This document shows, piece by piece, positions 50,327 through 59,642 of a stretch of DNA of 64,000 nt. Source of the stretch: Sphingobium naphthae (lineage in GTDB: Bacteria > Pseudomonadota > Alphaproteobacteria > Sphingomonadales > Sphingomonadaceae); contig NZ_JAJGNO010000010.1 of assembly GCF_020782235.1 (NCBI RefSeq), positions 62,001-126,000 of the forward strand, written 5' to 3'. Under the pieces are notes generated by a model. That model made no database searches. It had not been told where the DNA came from and saw only the letters and a list, made by a program, of their open reading frames with translations. How positions within the stretch are numbered: the stretch's first letter is position 1; each line of letters begins with the position of its first letter. The position numbers and the translations under genes are program-made.

Positions 50327-53122
50327 ATGCTGGAGGTCTTTACGGTTGGCGGCGGTGAGTATCTCGTCAACACGTTCAACGCCGTTGCCGCCTGGTCGGG
50401 GGGAGGGGGCTATAAGTCCCTGATCCGGGTGGTGATGGTGATGGGCTTGATCTACTCCCTGATCACGGTCGCTTTCAGCCTGAACTACAAGGCGTGGCTC
50501 AACTGGTTCCTGGGAGCGACAGCAATTTATCTCTGCCTGATGGTCCCCACCGTCGACATCAAGGTGACCGACAGGATCAACCCGTCCCTGGCGCCAGCGA
50601 CTGTCGACAACGTGCCCCTGGGCCTGGGGGTCCTTTCAAGCTTCACGACACAGATCGGAGACTGGCTGACACGGACGGCCGAGACGGTGTTCGTTATGCC
50701 CGGAGAGCTCAACTACACGTCGAATGGCATGATTTATGGCGCGCGCCTCTTCGATGCCACGCGCAACTTCACCATTCGCGACGCCGAATTTTCGACCAAT
50801 CTCGAGCAGCATTTCAAGAACTGTGTCTTCGGTGACGTGCTCCTCCACCACAAATCGCTGACCGATCTGGCGAAGGCCAGCGACCTTTGGACGGCGATCG
50901 GTCCTGGATCGGAGGCCCGATCCCAGCAATGGCTCGAGAGAGCTTCCGGCGGGAAGGTAAGCAGTCACATTGTTACCTGCCGGGTCGCATACCAGGCGCT
51001 GGGCGGGCAGTGGGAAACCATGATCCAGGCCAACGCGGCGATCTGGGGCAAGATTGTGTATCCAAGGCTCAGCAACGAAGCGGCGGCCGCGAAGCTCACC
51101 CATGACGTTCCAGTGATCAACGCAGCGTTCACCGGCAACAGCGATAATTTCGTGGGCGTGATGCGGCAGAACAGCGCGATCAATGCGTTCATGCAAGCGC
51201 GGGATGGCATGTCGGGAAGCACTGCTGGTGCGTCGATCGATGCCTTTGCTACTACCCGAGCCGACATTCAGGCCCGCAACACTTACAATTCGATTGCGCA
51301 ACAGGCGATGGCCTGGGTGCCGATCCTGAACATTGTCCTGACGGTTGTCTTCTTCGCGATGTTCCCTGTGATCTTCCCATTGTTCATGATGCCCCAGACC
51401 GGCCTGAATGCCCTGCGCGGCTATGCCATGGGCTTCTTCTATCTGGCTGCTTGGGGACCGCTCTACGTGATCCTCCATATGGTCTGCATGACTCGCGCCG
51501 AGAGCGCCGTCCGCGGTCTTTCGGGGGGTGGGATGTCCCTTGGGAGCTATGCCGGCATCGGGGCCGTCAATTCCGAAACCGCGACGATCGCCGGCTTCAT
51601 GCTCATGAGCATACCGTTCCTTGCTGCTGGGCTCGCACGGGGAGCGATGTCCATCGCGGGGCAGGCTACGAGCATGCTGGCGCCGGCGCAAAATGCTGCG
51701 GAGGCCGCGGCTGTGGAACAGACTACCGGCAATTATTCCTACGGGAATGTCAGCTGGGCTAATGCGACCTCGAACATGCGGCAGAGCGACCAATGGACGA
51801 CCGCGCCCAGCTATATGGGCGGCAATGCGAGCACGGGTTGGCGGCAGGACAATGGTGCCGTCGTCACTGGCTTTGGCAACGGTCAGGAGGTGATCGACAC
51901 CGGAGCGGCAATATCGAGGCTCGGGTTCACCCCGACGGCGACGAGCGGCAATGTGGCGGAATGGCGTGAGATGGCAAGCAGCGCCCATCGTCAAGCCCAG
52001 GCCTATGAAAATGCCGCCCAGGAACTGATCACCTGGACCAAGACTGATCGTAGCGGCACGAGCCGGTCAACGGAAACGTCCTCTGGATGGGACTCCAGCG
52101 CTGGCCGCTCGGCAAACACCTCAGTCGATCAATTCGACCGCACCACGGCGTCGAGCAGCCAGGGCTTCGACGAGCGGTCGTCAACAGGCCAGAGTCTCAC
52201 AATAGGTAACGGTCGAGATCGGTCGGCAACCGTATCTGATACCGTCGGAGGGAGATTGTCGGCAGGAACTTCCGGCGGAGGGGGAGGCAAACAAGGCCTT
52301 CGCGGTGCTCTTCCCTCACTCGGACTTCAGGTGGGTTCTCAGGGACAGCAGTCCGACCAGCTACGACACTCTACTTCGGACAATCGGACGTCCGAAAGCC
52401 AGAGCTCCGCGAGCAGCAACTTTCGAGATGAACATTCGAGTGGATCAGGCGCATCACAGGCTGATGGGACCTATGAGAAAGCAGGCACCTTCTCGCGCGC
52501 ATCGACAACCGCGAGCAGTTCCATGTCGCATGAGGAGGCTCTCGCACGCGCGAATTCTTACTCCGAGACGGCGCGGAAGCTCGAGGAACTATCCCAGCAG
52601 CTGTCGCGCGATGCGAGTTATGCAGAGACCCACGGCCTCAGTCTCAGCCAGAATCTGAGCCAGGATCTTGCGCAGTGGTATCGGACTGAGCAGGCCTCCA
52701 GCAGGGGGCTCGATGCGCCGGAACTCTGGGCTACCGTGCTGACGCCGCATCAGGCACAGGTCCGGCAAGAAATGATCGAGCGATGGATGGAAAGCCGCCA
52801 GGAAGCCATTCGCGCCGAGGTCGCAGATCGTCTGGGTGAACCCGATTTGGTGCATGTTGGGCATCCGGATACCACAGACGCATCGGATGTCGCGGGAGCC
52901 TATCGACCACGGGTGCCGCCGAAGCTTCCCAGCGGGCCGGACCGCGGCGACCCGCACAAAGCCTCGGAGCTAATCGATGCAGGGGCAAAAAGAAGCGCCA
53001 GCGAACGAGGGTCAGCGCAGGCCGTTCGTACTACCAACGTGCAGGCTGCTTCCTCGCTTCAATCCGAGGCAGGCGAAAACCAGAATGTCGGTTTCTTCCA
53101 GGACAAGAACCTGCGTGACTGA
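50327..53122 (+). CDS. traG: TraG, mating-pair stabilisation and entry-exclusion target
   Basis: This is a 931-residue membrane protein. GGGGAGGGGGG lies right before the ATG. The N-terminal half has several membrane helices (VVMVMGLIYSLITVAFSL, AMAWVPILNIVLTVVFFAMFPVIFPLF and others), as in F TraG, which is needed for pilus assembly. From about residue 560 onward it is a long low-complexity serine/glycine/threonine-rich stretch with coiled-coil pieces. The C-terminal part in F enters the recipient and interacts with TraS for exclusion. It is the last gene of the plus-strand operon and is convergent with two small genes. Confidence 0.9.
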   Translation: MLEVFTVGGGEYLVNTFNAVAAWSGGGGYKSLIRVVMVMGLIYSLITVAFSLNYKAWLNWFLGATAIYLCLMVPTVDIKVTDRINPSLAPATVDNVPLGLGVLSSFTTQIGDWLTRTAETVFVMPGELNYTSNGMIYGARLFDATRNFTIRDAEFSTNLEQHFKNCVFGDVLLHHKSLTDLAKASDLWTAIGPGSEARSQQWLERASGGKVSSHIVTCRVAYQALGGQWETMIQANAAIWGKIVYPRLSNEAAAAKLTHDVPVINAAFTGNSDNFVGVMRQNSAINAFMQARDGMSGSTAGASIDAFATTRADIQARNTYNSIAQQAMAWVPILNIVLTVVFFAMFPVIFPLFMMPQTGLNALRGYAMGFFYLAAWGPLYVILHMVCMTRAESAVRGLSGGGMSLGSYAGIGAVNSETATIAGFMLMSIPFLAAGLARGAMSIAGQATSMLAPAQNAAEAAAVEQTTGNYSYGNVSWANATSNMRQSDQWTTAPSYMGGNASTGWRQDNGAVVTGFGNGQEVIDTGAAISRLGFTPTATSGNVAEWREMASSAHRQAQAYENAAQELITWTKTDRSGTSRSTETSSGWDSSAGRSANTSVDQFDRTTASSSQGFDERSSTGQSLTIGNGRDRSATVSDTVGGRLSAGTSGGGGGKQGLRGALPSLGLQVGSQGQQSDQLRHSTSDNRTSESQSSASSNFRDEHSSGSGASQADGTYEKAGTFSRASTTASSSMSHEEALARANSYSETARKLEELSQQLSRDASYAETHGLSLSQNLSQDLAQWYRTEQASSRGLDAPELWATVLTPHQAQVRQEMIERWMESRQEAIRAEVADRLGEPDLVHVGHPDTTDASDVAGAYRPRVPPKLPSGPDRGDPHKASELIDAGAKRSASERGSAQAVRTTNVQAASSLQSEAGENQNVGFFQDKNLRD

Positions 53123-53124
53123 TG

Positions 53125-53412
53125 TCAAAGCGCTACGAACATGTAGCCGATGACGCCCAAAAGCAGCACGTACGCAAAGCCGTGAGCGATCTTGCCTCCA
53201 ACAGTCTGAGGAAGCGGCTGTGCCTCTTGGAAACCTGTCGGATCGTCCGCATCATCGTCCACGAACCCAAAAAGCGGTCCGCCGAGTTGATCTCGCGTGA
53301 GATTGAAGAGATTCCAATCGAAGTGCTGCATCGTTCTCTCCGGTGCGCTTCGAACATAGCGCAGAAGGGAGGAAACTTCAAACTCAGGCAGGATCTGGCG
53401 TGGACCTTTCAT
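53125..53412 (-). CDS. Small membrane protein next to traG
   Basis: This 95-residue protein has a single C-terminal membrane helix (IAHGFAYVLLLGVIGYMFVAL) and a soluble N-terminal part with MQHFDWNLFNLTRDQLGG. It lies right behind traG on the other strand, where F carries its exclusion genes traS and traT, but no sequence match to those is seen. It overlaps the preceding minus-strand gene by 29 bases. Entry exclusion is a reasonable guess only because of place and form. Confidence 0.5.
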   Translation of the reverse strand: MKGPRQILPEFEVSSLLRYVRSAPERTMQHFDWNLFNLTRDQLGGPLFGFVDDDADDPTGFQEAQPLPQTVGGKIAHGFAYVLLLGVIGYMFVAL

Positions 53413-53680
53413 CGGCCACGATGCCTAAAGGCAGATCAACCCCATGCTCTATCCTGGCAACCGTCAGAAGGCCCTTATAGGTTTCGACGCGCTGCCCGGC
53501 AGAAAGGATGCGGGCCTCGAATGATCCGAAACCGACCCATTCAGGGGGATATGTACGCACCTGCTCGAAATCCTTCTTGGGCACCGAGCTCGGCCCGCGA
53601 TTGGCGATGCGCACCGATGATTTCGGTGCGAACACCATCGCGCTGCCATCTTCAAATTCAACGAGGATATTCTCGTTCAT
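53384..53680 (-). CDS. Small hypothetical protein, 98 residues
   Basis: The ATG at 53680 follows GGGGATTGTG, and the GTG just before it is less likely. The product appears strand-rich: NILVEFEDGSAMVFAPKSSVRIANRG, then RVETYKGLLTVARIEHGVDL. No family is recognised. It forms a two-gene unit with the small membrane protein downstream. The coding reading of this strand has better composition and start signals than the competing plus-strand frame. Confidence 0.5.
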   Translation of the reverse strand: MNENILVEFEDGSAMVFAPKSSVRIANRGPSSVPKKDFEQVRTYPPEWVGFGSFEARILSAGQRVETYKGLLTVARIEHGVDLPLGIVADERSTPDPA

Positions 53681-54048
53681 CACAATCCCCTTATTTCAAC
53701 CGTGCCGATGCCACTTCGGTCTTATGGTGGAAATCTGGTTCTGAGCGTAGGCATTCTTGCTCTTGATCAGGCACGGCCAGTTCCCGCAAATTTGCCTCGC
53801 TCGGGGTGGCGGTGATCGACCAATTTTAGCCGTTTAGAGGGTATGTCATGAACAGCAACTTATGTCAGAACCTGCCATCGACCTGTGCAATCTTTTGGAG
53901 AACATTGATCGTCGCCTAGGCTTTTGGCGCTGATGCCGCATGGGACCATACCAAAGCGTCAATCGGCTGGTTTACAGATTTGCTTCTAGTTGACAGATTT
54001 ATCAATTAGCCCATAGTGCCTTTGAAACGATGACGAGGGCCGACCGAC
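53681..54048. promoter_or_regulatory. Intergenic boundary with a promoter for the Gabija-like operon
   Basis: This 368-base gap has no gene. It separates the transfer block from the defence region. Near its end TTGACA (53990-53995) and CATAGT (54012-54017) are 16 bases apart and form a good sigma-70-like promoter for the plus-strand operon starting at 54049. The sequence TnACAGATTT occurs twice, at 53971-53981 and 53990-54000, overlapping the -35 box, and could be an operator for the XRE/ImmA regulator. The rest shows nothing recognisable. Confidence 0.5.
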
Positions 54049-54642
54049 ATGACCAAGACCTTTCCTTGGGACTATCACAAGGATTTGACCGAAGAGCGCC
54101 TCGTTGCGGTCGGGCAGATGATCCTCGAGGCTCGGCGTTTGGCTGTCGAACTTTTCGATTCCGACATTGGTGACGATGGCTGGACCTTGGGGTGCCGTGC
54201 ATCCCAGTTCGCTCGATACCGTATTCTCACGGCCTTCGACGGCCAGCGCTTTCCCTGGCTGACCGTGATCGATCGCTCCCGCCGTCTGATCTTCACGATC
54301 GGCGAGGTGCCGGTTCGCATTTATCGCGGTGAGGCGGAAGAGCCAACCGCCCGTACCCTTCATCAGAGCCTGAGCGAGCTGGACCAGCTTGGCTTCTCGT
54401 TCGATGAGCGCGATGAGGGTCACGATCTCGCTTACCGCTTTGCGGTTGAGACCGATGTCGATGGCAGCGCTCTCGCCGTCAAGTTCGTCGGCCTGCGCGG
54501 TGAGACGGCTGTGCTGAACTGGAATGTGCCTCTCGGTTTGGACGCATTCACTGGTGGCATCGGTATGCCAGCGACCGAGTCTGTTGAGCTCGATGCCCCC
54601 AGCGTGGGCGTGCGCGATCGTAAGACGAAAACAGGCGAGTAA
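54049..54642 (+). CDS. Hypothetical protein of the defence operon, 197 residues
   Basis: No family is recognised. The protein has a helical N-terminus (RLVAVGQMILEARRLAVELFD) then mixed strands: FPWLTVIDRSRRLIFTIGEVPVRIYRGE and AVKFVGLRGETAVLNWNVPLG. It ends in a charged, probably flexible tail. It is the first gene after the promoter at 53990 and lies 26 bases before the XRE/ImmA regulator, so the two are likely cotranscribed. It could be an accessory subunit or a target of the protease. Confidence 0.55.
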   Translation: MTKTFPWDYHKDLTEERLVAVGQMILEARRLAVELFDSDIGDDGWTLGCRASQFARYRILTAFDGQRFPWLTVIDRSRRLIFTIGEVPVRIYRGEAEEPTARTLHQSLSELDQLGFSFDERDEGHDLAYRFAVETDVDGSALAVKFVGLRGETAVLNWNVPLGLDAFTGGIGMPATESVELDAPSVGVRDRKTKTGE

Positions 54643-54667
54643 CGCCGTTCAAACGGCAAGGAATGAA

Positions 54668-55777
54668 ATGGTCATTTCCGCTTTCCACGGGGAGCGCTTG
54701 CGCCTCGCTCGAGTGGCGCTGGGCTTGACGCTCGACCAATTGGGTGCGCGGGTCAGCGCCACACGCCAGTATCTTAACCAGCTTGAGCAAGGGCTGAAGG
54801 TACCCACCGACGAGATGCGCGCCGCGCTCGCGGCAGCTCTCGGCATTGCGGAGCATTTCTTCGCGATCCCGGCATCGGCGGGGATTAGTCCGGAGCAGTG
54901 TCACTTCCGTAAGCAGCGCACGACACCCGTGTCCGTCGTCAGCCAGGTGCTGGCGCGCGGTACCCTGCTTGACGGTTTCGTTAGCAGGCTAGACCACGAA
55001 CTCGATCTTCCGACCGTGTCTTTCCCCGATATTCCGGTGGCCAGCGCGGCCGAGATTGAAGCCGCGGCCGATCATGCGCGTGAGCATTGGCGGCTCGGAA
55101 CCGGTCCGATCTCGAGCATGATGCGGGTTGTGGAAAATGCTGGGGCCGTGGTCAGCTTCTTCAGTGGTGTGTCCGAACGGGTGGACGCTCTTTCAATAGA
55201 TTGTGTTCGGCCAATGATCATCCGCAGCGAGGCGAAGCCTGCCGCCTGCAGGCTGCGTTTCGACTTGGCGCATGAGGCCGGGCACCTCATCATGCATCGA
55301 GGCATTCAAACCGGCGATAAGGTAACTGAGGATCAGGCAAACCGGTTTGCCAGCGCCTTCCTGTTGCCCCGCTCTTCGTTCATCCATGAGTTTCCGCGCA
55401 GCCGCCTCCTAGACTGGTCGGCCATATTCTCGCTGAAACTCCGCTGGAAGGTATCAGCCGCTGCGATACTGCGGCGAGCCTATGACCTTAGGATGATTTC
55501 TCCGGATCAGTATCGGACCGGCTACATCCATCTTAGCAAGACCGGCCAAAGGCGCGCTGAGCGCTTCGACGATCAGATCCCCACAGAGATGCCCGAACTC
55601 CTGCCCAAGGCTTTGCAGGCCCTCGAGGCAGCATTTCCCGGTTCACTGACCCGCATGGTCGATGCCTCGGGTTTGCAGGCCGAGATGTTCGAGCACGTCT
55701 CTGGCCTCGCGCTGCCAGTGGAAAAGACACCAGACGACAACATCGTTCCGATTAACCTTTGGAAATCAAGCATTTAA
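54668..55777 (+). CDS. XRE/ImmA-IrrE regulator-protease
   Basis: This is a 369-residue protein. Residues 8-60 form an XRE helix-turn-helix (LRLARVALGLTLDQLGARVSATRQYLNQLEQGLKVP). Residues 180-270 form the ImmA/IrrE zincin domain: RLRFDLAHEAGHLIMH carries H-E-x-x-H, and FASAFLLPRSSFIHE supplies the third-ligand region. A C-terminal part of 130 residues extends beyond small ImmA proteins. Fused XRE-protease proteins control mobile elements and toxin or defence genes by cleaving a repressor after DNA damage or phage signals. The gene sits between the 197-residue gene and the OLD nuclease gene, and would regulate that operon. Confidence 0.85.
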   Translation: MVISAFHGERLRLARVALGLTLDQLGARVSATRQYLNQLEQGLKVPTDEMRAALAAALGIAEHFFAIPASAGISPEQCHFRKQRTTPVSVVSQVLARGTLLDGFVSRLDHELDLPTVSFPDIPVASAAEIEAAADHAREHWRLGTGPISSMMRVVENAGAVVSFFSGVSERVDALSIDCVRPMIIRSEAKPAACRLRFDLAHEAGHLIMHRGIQTGDKVTEDQANRFASAFLLPRSSFIHEFPRSRLLDWSAIFSLKLRWKVSAAAILRRAYDLRMISPDQYRTGYIHLSKTGQRRAERFDDQIPTEMPELLPKALQALEAAFPGSLTRMVDASGLQAEMFEHVSGLALPVEKTPDDNIVPINLWKSSI

Positions 55778-55858
55778 CGGGATGTGGCCGATACGGCCTG
55801 AGTGCTAGGATCGCGTGCATAAGAGTGCGCGGCATCGGATTGGATAAAGGGGATTGTC

Positions 55859-57808
55859 GTGAAGTTGGTGGAGTTAAGACTGTCGAATTTCCGCTGCTTC
55901 GGACCAGAAGCGACGAAAATTTCGCTCGCAAATACGACCTTCATCTTGGGCCCTAATGGCTCAGGCAAGACGGCGGTCTTGCAGGCGCTCGGAAGAATGT
56001 TCAGTCTCGACCCCGCGCAGCGTAAGATCCGCACGTCGGATTTTCACATCTCATCGGATGAAGACCCGGAGGACGCACCTTCGACGCGAGATCTGTGGAT
56101 TGAGGCCGACTTCGAGTTCCCCGAGTTAGCCGATGCCGATGCCGATGAGGCAGAGGACGGCACAATGCCGGCCGTCGCAGGCAACTTCTCCCATCTCCAG
56201 ATGGAAACAGACGACGCGTCGGTTCGAATTCGCTTCCGCCTCCAAGCCAGCCTCGACGAGGACGGGGACATCGAAGAAAGCTTCACCCATGTGATGCAGG
56301 TCGATGATGATGGAGTTCCAACCGTCCAAGGCAGGGTTTCCAAGCAGGACCGGGCCGCGGTGCAGGTCCATTACCTGCCAGCTCGGCGCAATCCCGCAGA
56401 CCATATCTCTTACGCCGCCAACGCTTTGCTCGGCCGCGCACTTCGTGCCGCCAACTGGTCGGCGGAGCGCCAGACGATCTCGGCTCTCACGGAGCAGATC
56501 AGCGCAGCGCTCGTCGGCAACGCGTCGGTTAAGGGGATCGGTGATGAGGTCACCAAGCTCTGGGAATCGCTTCACAAGGGAAAATTTTACGCCAATCCGA
56601 CTCTGTCGTTCGCTCAGAGCGAAATCGAAAATTTGCTGCGGCATCTCAGCCTGAGCTTCGCGCCCGGTCACGGTACGCCGCAGGTCGACTTCTCCCGACT
56701 AAGCGACGGTCAGCAATCCCTGCTGTACATTACGCTCGTTCTCGCGATGCGGGCCATCGGCAATGCAGTGCTAGCCGGCGACACCAATGCATTCGACATC
56801 GACAAGCTGCGCCCACCGCTTTTCACACTCGTGGCGGTCGAAGAGCCCGAGAACAGCCTGTCCCCGCACTATCTTGGTCGCGTTCTACGGACGCTGAGCG
56901 AGTTCGCGGAAGACGGCGATGCACAAGCCGTTATCGCGACCCATGCTCCCTCGCTGCTGCGCCGCGTCGAACCGGAGAGCATCCGCTACCTGCGCCTCGA
57001 CGAGGAGCGGCGCACTACGGTGTCCCGGATCACTATGCCAAGCGGGGCCGAAGCGCACAAATATGTCCGGGAAGCGATCCAAGCCTTTCCCGAGCTCTAC
57101 TTCGCGAGACTGCTGATCCTAGGCGAGGGAGACAGCGAGGAGGTGGTGTTGCCACGTTTGCTCGCGGCGCGTGGTATCCTGGCCGACGATGCCTCGATCT
57201 CGGTCGTTCCGCTGGGTGGACGGCACGTGAACCATTTCTGGCGCCTGCTGAGCGATCTCGGCATTCCATTCGTAACGTTGCTGGATCTCGACCTCGCGCG
57301 CCACCAGGGTGGCTGGGGCCGGATCAAATACGCGGCGAAGCAGCTGCTGCGATTCCAGGAAGACCCGGTGGATTTCGATGAGGAAGGTGCGGACGCGATT
57401 CCCAAGTGGGACAGCAAGCAAGGCCTGATGCTCAACGACGATGGCTGGATCGCCACGCTGGAAAAGAATGCGGTGTTCTTTTCCTCTCCGCTCGACCTCG
57501 ACTTCATGATGATCGAGGCGTTTCCCGACGCCTATGGCCTGACCGATGCCGAACTCGAGGATCCAGACGACGGCACGATCGACGCCGTGCTCGGCAAGTC
57601 ACACGACGCGCTCGGCGGTCAATATGACGATGCCCAGCAGCAACTGTTCGGGGCGTATCAGGAACGTTTCAAGCTCGGCAGCAAGCCGAGTTGGCACATC
57701 CGGGCGATGGCCAAACTCGACGACGACGCGCTGCTCGAAAGCATGCCCGAGGTTCTCGACCGAATGTTCGACCGCATCGAGGAGAAGCTCGCGGAATTGC
57801 CGGAATGA
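55859..57808 (+). CDS. gajA: OLD-family nuclease, GajA-like (Gabija)
   Basis: This 649-residue protein starts with a GTG at 55859 after AAAGGGGA. The N-terminal ABC/SMC-type ATPase domain has Walker A GPNGSGKT at 31-38, the signature LSDGQQSLL near 280 and Walker B LVAVEEPENS near 324. The C-terminal TOPRIM domain has LLILGEGDSEE near 419 and LLDLDLA near 474, which hold the metal-binding acids for DNA cleavage. Class 2 OLD nucleases followed by a UvrD-like helicase form the Gabija anti-phage system, in which GajA nicks DNA when nucleotide levels fall. The gene overlaps the helicase gene by ATGA. Confidence 0.85.
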   Translation: MKLVELRLSNFRCFGPEATKISLANTTFILGPNGSGKTAVLQALGRMFSLDPAQRKIRTSDFHISSDEDPEDAPSTRDLWIEADFEFPELADADADEAEDGTMPAVAGNFSHLQMETDDASVRIRFRLQASLDEDGDIEESFTHVMQVDDDGVPTVQGRVSKQDRAAVQVHYLPARRNPADHISYAANALLGRALRAANWSAERQTISALTEQISAALVGNASVKGIGDEVTKLWESLHKGKFYANPTLSFAQSEIENLLRHLSLSFAPGHGTPQVDFSRLSDGQQSLLYITLVLAMRAIGNAVLAGDTNAFDIDKLRPPLFTLVAVEEPENSLSPHYLGRVLRTLSEFAEDGDAQAVIATHAPSLLRRVEPESIRYLRLDEERRTTVSRITMPSGAEAHKYVREAIQAFPELYFARLLILGEGDSEEVVLPRLLAARGILADDASISVVPLGGRHVNHFWRLLSDLGIPFVTLLDLDLARHQGGWGRIKYAAKQLLRFQEDPVDFDEEGADAIPKWDSKQGLMLNDDGWIATLEKNAVFFSSPLDLDFMMIEAFPDAYGLTDAELEDPDDGTIDAVLGKSHDALGGQYDDAQQQLFGAYQERFKLGSKPSWHIRAMAKLDDDALLESMPEVLDRMFDRIEEKLAELPE

Positions 57809-59454
57809 TTCCCATCGCGCGCTGGGCGCCATCCGATGGGCTGGTCCTGGAGCCTAATGCGCTCGATGCGGCGAAGGAGACGGCTCGCAATCTCGCGCTC
57901 ACCGCGGGTCCCGGCGCCGGCAAGACCGAGATGCTCGCCCAGCGCGCCGACTTCCTGCTGCGCACCGCGACCTGCCGCTATCCGCGCCGCATCCTCGCCA
58001 TCTCCTTCAAGATCGACGCGGCCCAGAATCTGCGAGCACGAGTCCGGCGGCGCTGCGGAGCCGATCTTGGGGCGCGGCTAGACAGCTATACGTTTCATGC
58101 CTTCGCGAAGCGTCTGATCGACCAATTCCGCCCGGTGCTAAAGGGCGCGAATGCGCTCGACCCGGATTATTCGATCGGCCAGCGGCGCGTTCAGCGAACA
58201 TCGATCACCTTCGCCGACATGGTGCCGCTCGCCCAGACGATCATCGAGAATAGTCGTATCGCCCGCAACGCCGTTCGGCAGACCTACAGCCATGTCTTTC
58301 TGGACGAGTTCCAAGACTGCACAGCCGATCAATATGCGCTCATTACCGCCTGCTTCGGCGGATCCACATGCCTGCTGACCGCCGTTGGCGATACCAAGCA
58401 GAGTATCATGGGCTGGGCTGGCGCGCTCGAAGGCATTTTCCAGACGTTCGCGGACGACTTCACTGCACACCCGCTCAATCTCTACCAGAATTTCCGTTCC
58501 GCACCCACCCTGCGGCGAATGCAGAATGCAATGGTGCGGGTGATGGACCCGCTCGCCGCCTTGGACGATGCCGACATCGTCGGGAACGAAGGGTCGATCG
58601 CCATCCTCAATTTCGCGGACGACGAAGAAGAGGCCGAAGGCATCGCGGCCCGGGTTCAGCAGCTCGCTGATAATGACGGCGTTTCCCTGTCGGAAATCGC
58701 TATCCTCGTCAGCAAACAGCAGCAACTATATTGCCAAAAGCTGATTGCGGCCTTCGACGCCTGCGGCATTGCCTATCGGGAAGAGGACGCAACCCAAAAT
58801 TTGGCTTCGGAGCCCGCGGCGCGCCTTATCGTGGACTTTCTTCTGGTCACAAGCAGTCCCCGGCAGCCGGCAGCGCATCGCCGCCTGCTGGATCTCGTCG
58901 TTTTCAACCAAGGCGTCGACGAGGAACGCGAGTATCAGCTGCGCTCGAAGTGGAACCGGCTGCTCGGCGAGACGCGCAAGGCGATCGCGACCGGCAAGAT
59001 CGATCTGTCACACAAGCCTGATCTCGAAAAGCTGGTGGATACGCTGCTTGCCGCGGTCGGCAGCGAAGCCATCGTAGCGATGTCCTCGACATATGCGCAG
59101 GGCGACATGCTGGCGACCTGCATCGTTGAAACCGTGGATCGCGCGCACGAGTTGCTATGCGGCGGGGTAGACCCAGCCACAGCGCTCTCGTCTTTCTCGG
59201 GGGATCGTGCGGTACGCATCATGTCGATCCACAAGAGCAAGGGACTCGAATTCGACACGGTGTTCATGCTTGGCGTCGAGGAGGAAACCTTCTGGGGCAA
59301 GCAGGCGGACGAGCGTTCGGCGTTCTTCGTTGGCATATCCCGCGCTAAGCTCCGCCTGTTCCTCACGGTCTGCGAGGAGCGCTCCAGACCTGCGGGCGCG
59401 GGCCGATGGACCGTCGCGCGGCGACCTCATGAGGAGTTCCTAAGCTATGTTTGA
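57805..59454 (+). CDS. gajB: UvrD/Rep-type helicase, GajB-like (Gabija)
   Basis: This 549-residue superfamily 1 helicase has Walker A TAGPGAGKTEM (33-43), motif II FLDEFQDC near 164, GDTKQSIMGW near 194, FRSAPTLRRM, and a C-terminal SIHKSKGLEFD near 472 with FVGISRAKLRL as motif VI. GajB is a short UvrD-like protein of about 500 residues that senses DNA ends and activates or assists GajA. The ATGA overlap with the nuclease gene indicates coupled expression. The longer frame from 57691 is only an overlap artefact. The 188 bases after it up to the next gene hold nothing recognisable. Confidence 0.85.
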   Translation: MIPIARWAPSDGLVLEPNALDAAKETARNLALTAGPGAGKTEMLAQRADFLLRTATCRYPRRILAISFKIDAAQNLRARVRRRCGADLGARLDSYTFHAFAKRLIDQFRPVLKGANALDPDYSIGQRRVQRTSITFADMVPLAQTIIENSRIARNAVRQTYSHVFLDEFQDCTADQYALITACFGGSTCLLTAVGDTKQSIMGWAGALEGIFQTFADDFTAHPLNLYQNFRSAPTLRRMQNAMVRVMDPLAALDDADIVGNEGSIAILNFADDEEEAEGIAARVQQLADNDGVSLSEIAILVSKQQQLYCQKLIAAFDACGIAYREEDATQNLASEPAARLIVDFLLVTSSPRQPAAHRRLLDLVVFNQGVDEEREYQLRSKWNRLLGETRKAIATGKIDLSHKPDLEKLVDTLLAAVGSEAIVAMSSTYAQGDMLATCIVETVDRAHELLCGGVDPATALSSFSGDRAVRIMSIHKSKGLEFDTVFMLGVEEETFWGKQADERSAFFVGISRAKLRLFLTVCEERSRPAGAGRWTVARRPHEEFLSYV

Positions 59455-59642
59455 TCACACGACCCGGAGAGGGCTTTAGCGGATCTACGACTGGCCGCTG
59501 TCAGCGCAACCGGACATTACTTTCGTGGTGCCGAACGGCAGGAATGTCCCAAAGCCTTCCTCTATTCAGGCGATTGTCCAACGGCGGAACTGGGTGTGAA
59601 GGTGCCACCGGACTGCGGTACGAGCCGACAGCAAAGCACTGG

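Noticed and set aside
53122..53766. Plus-strand frame of 214 codons directly after traG
   Set aside because: Its product has random-looking, arginine-rich composition and overlaps two minus-strand frames with better start signals and composition.
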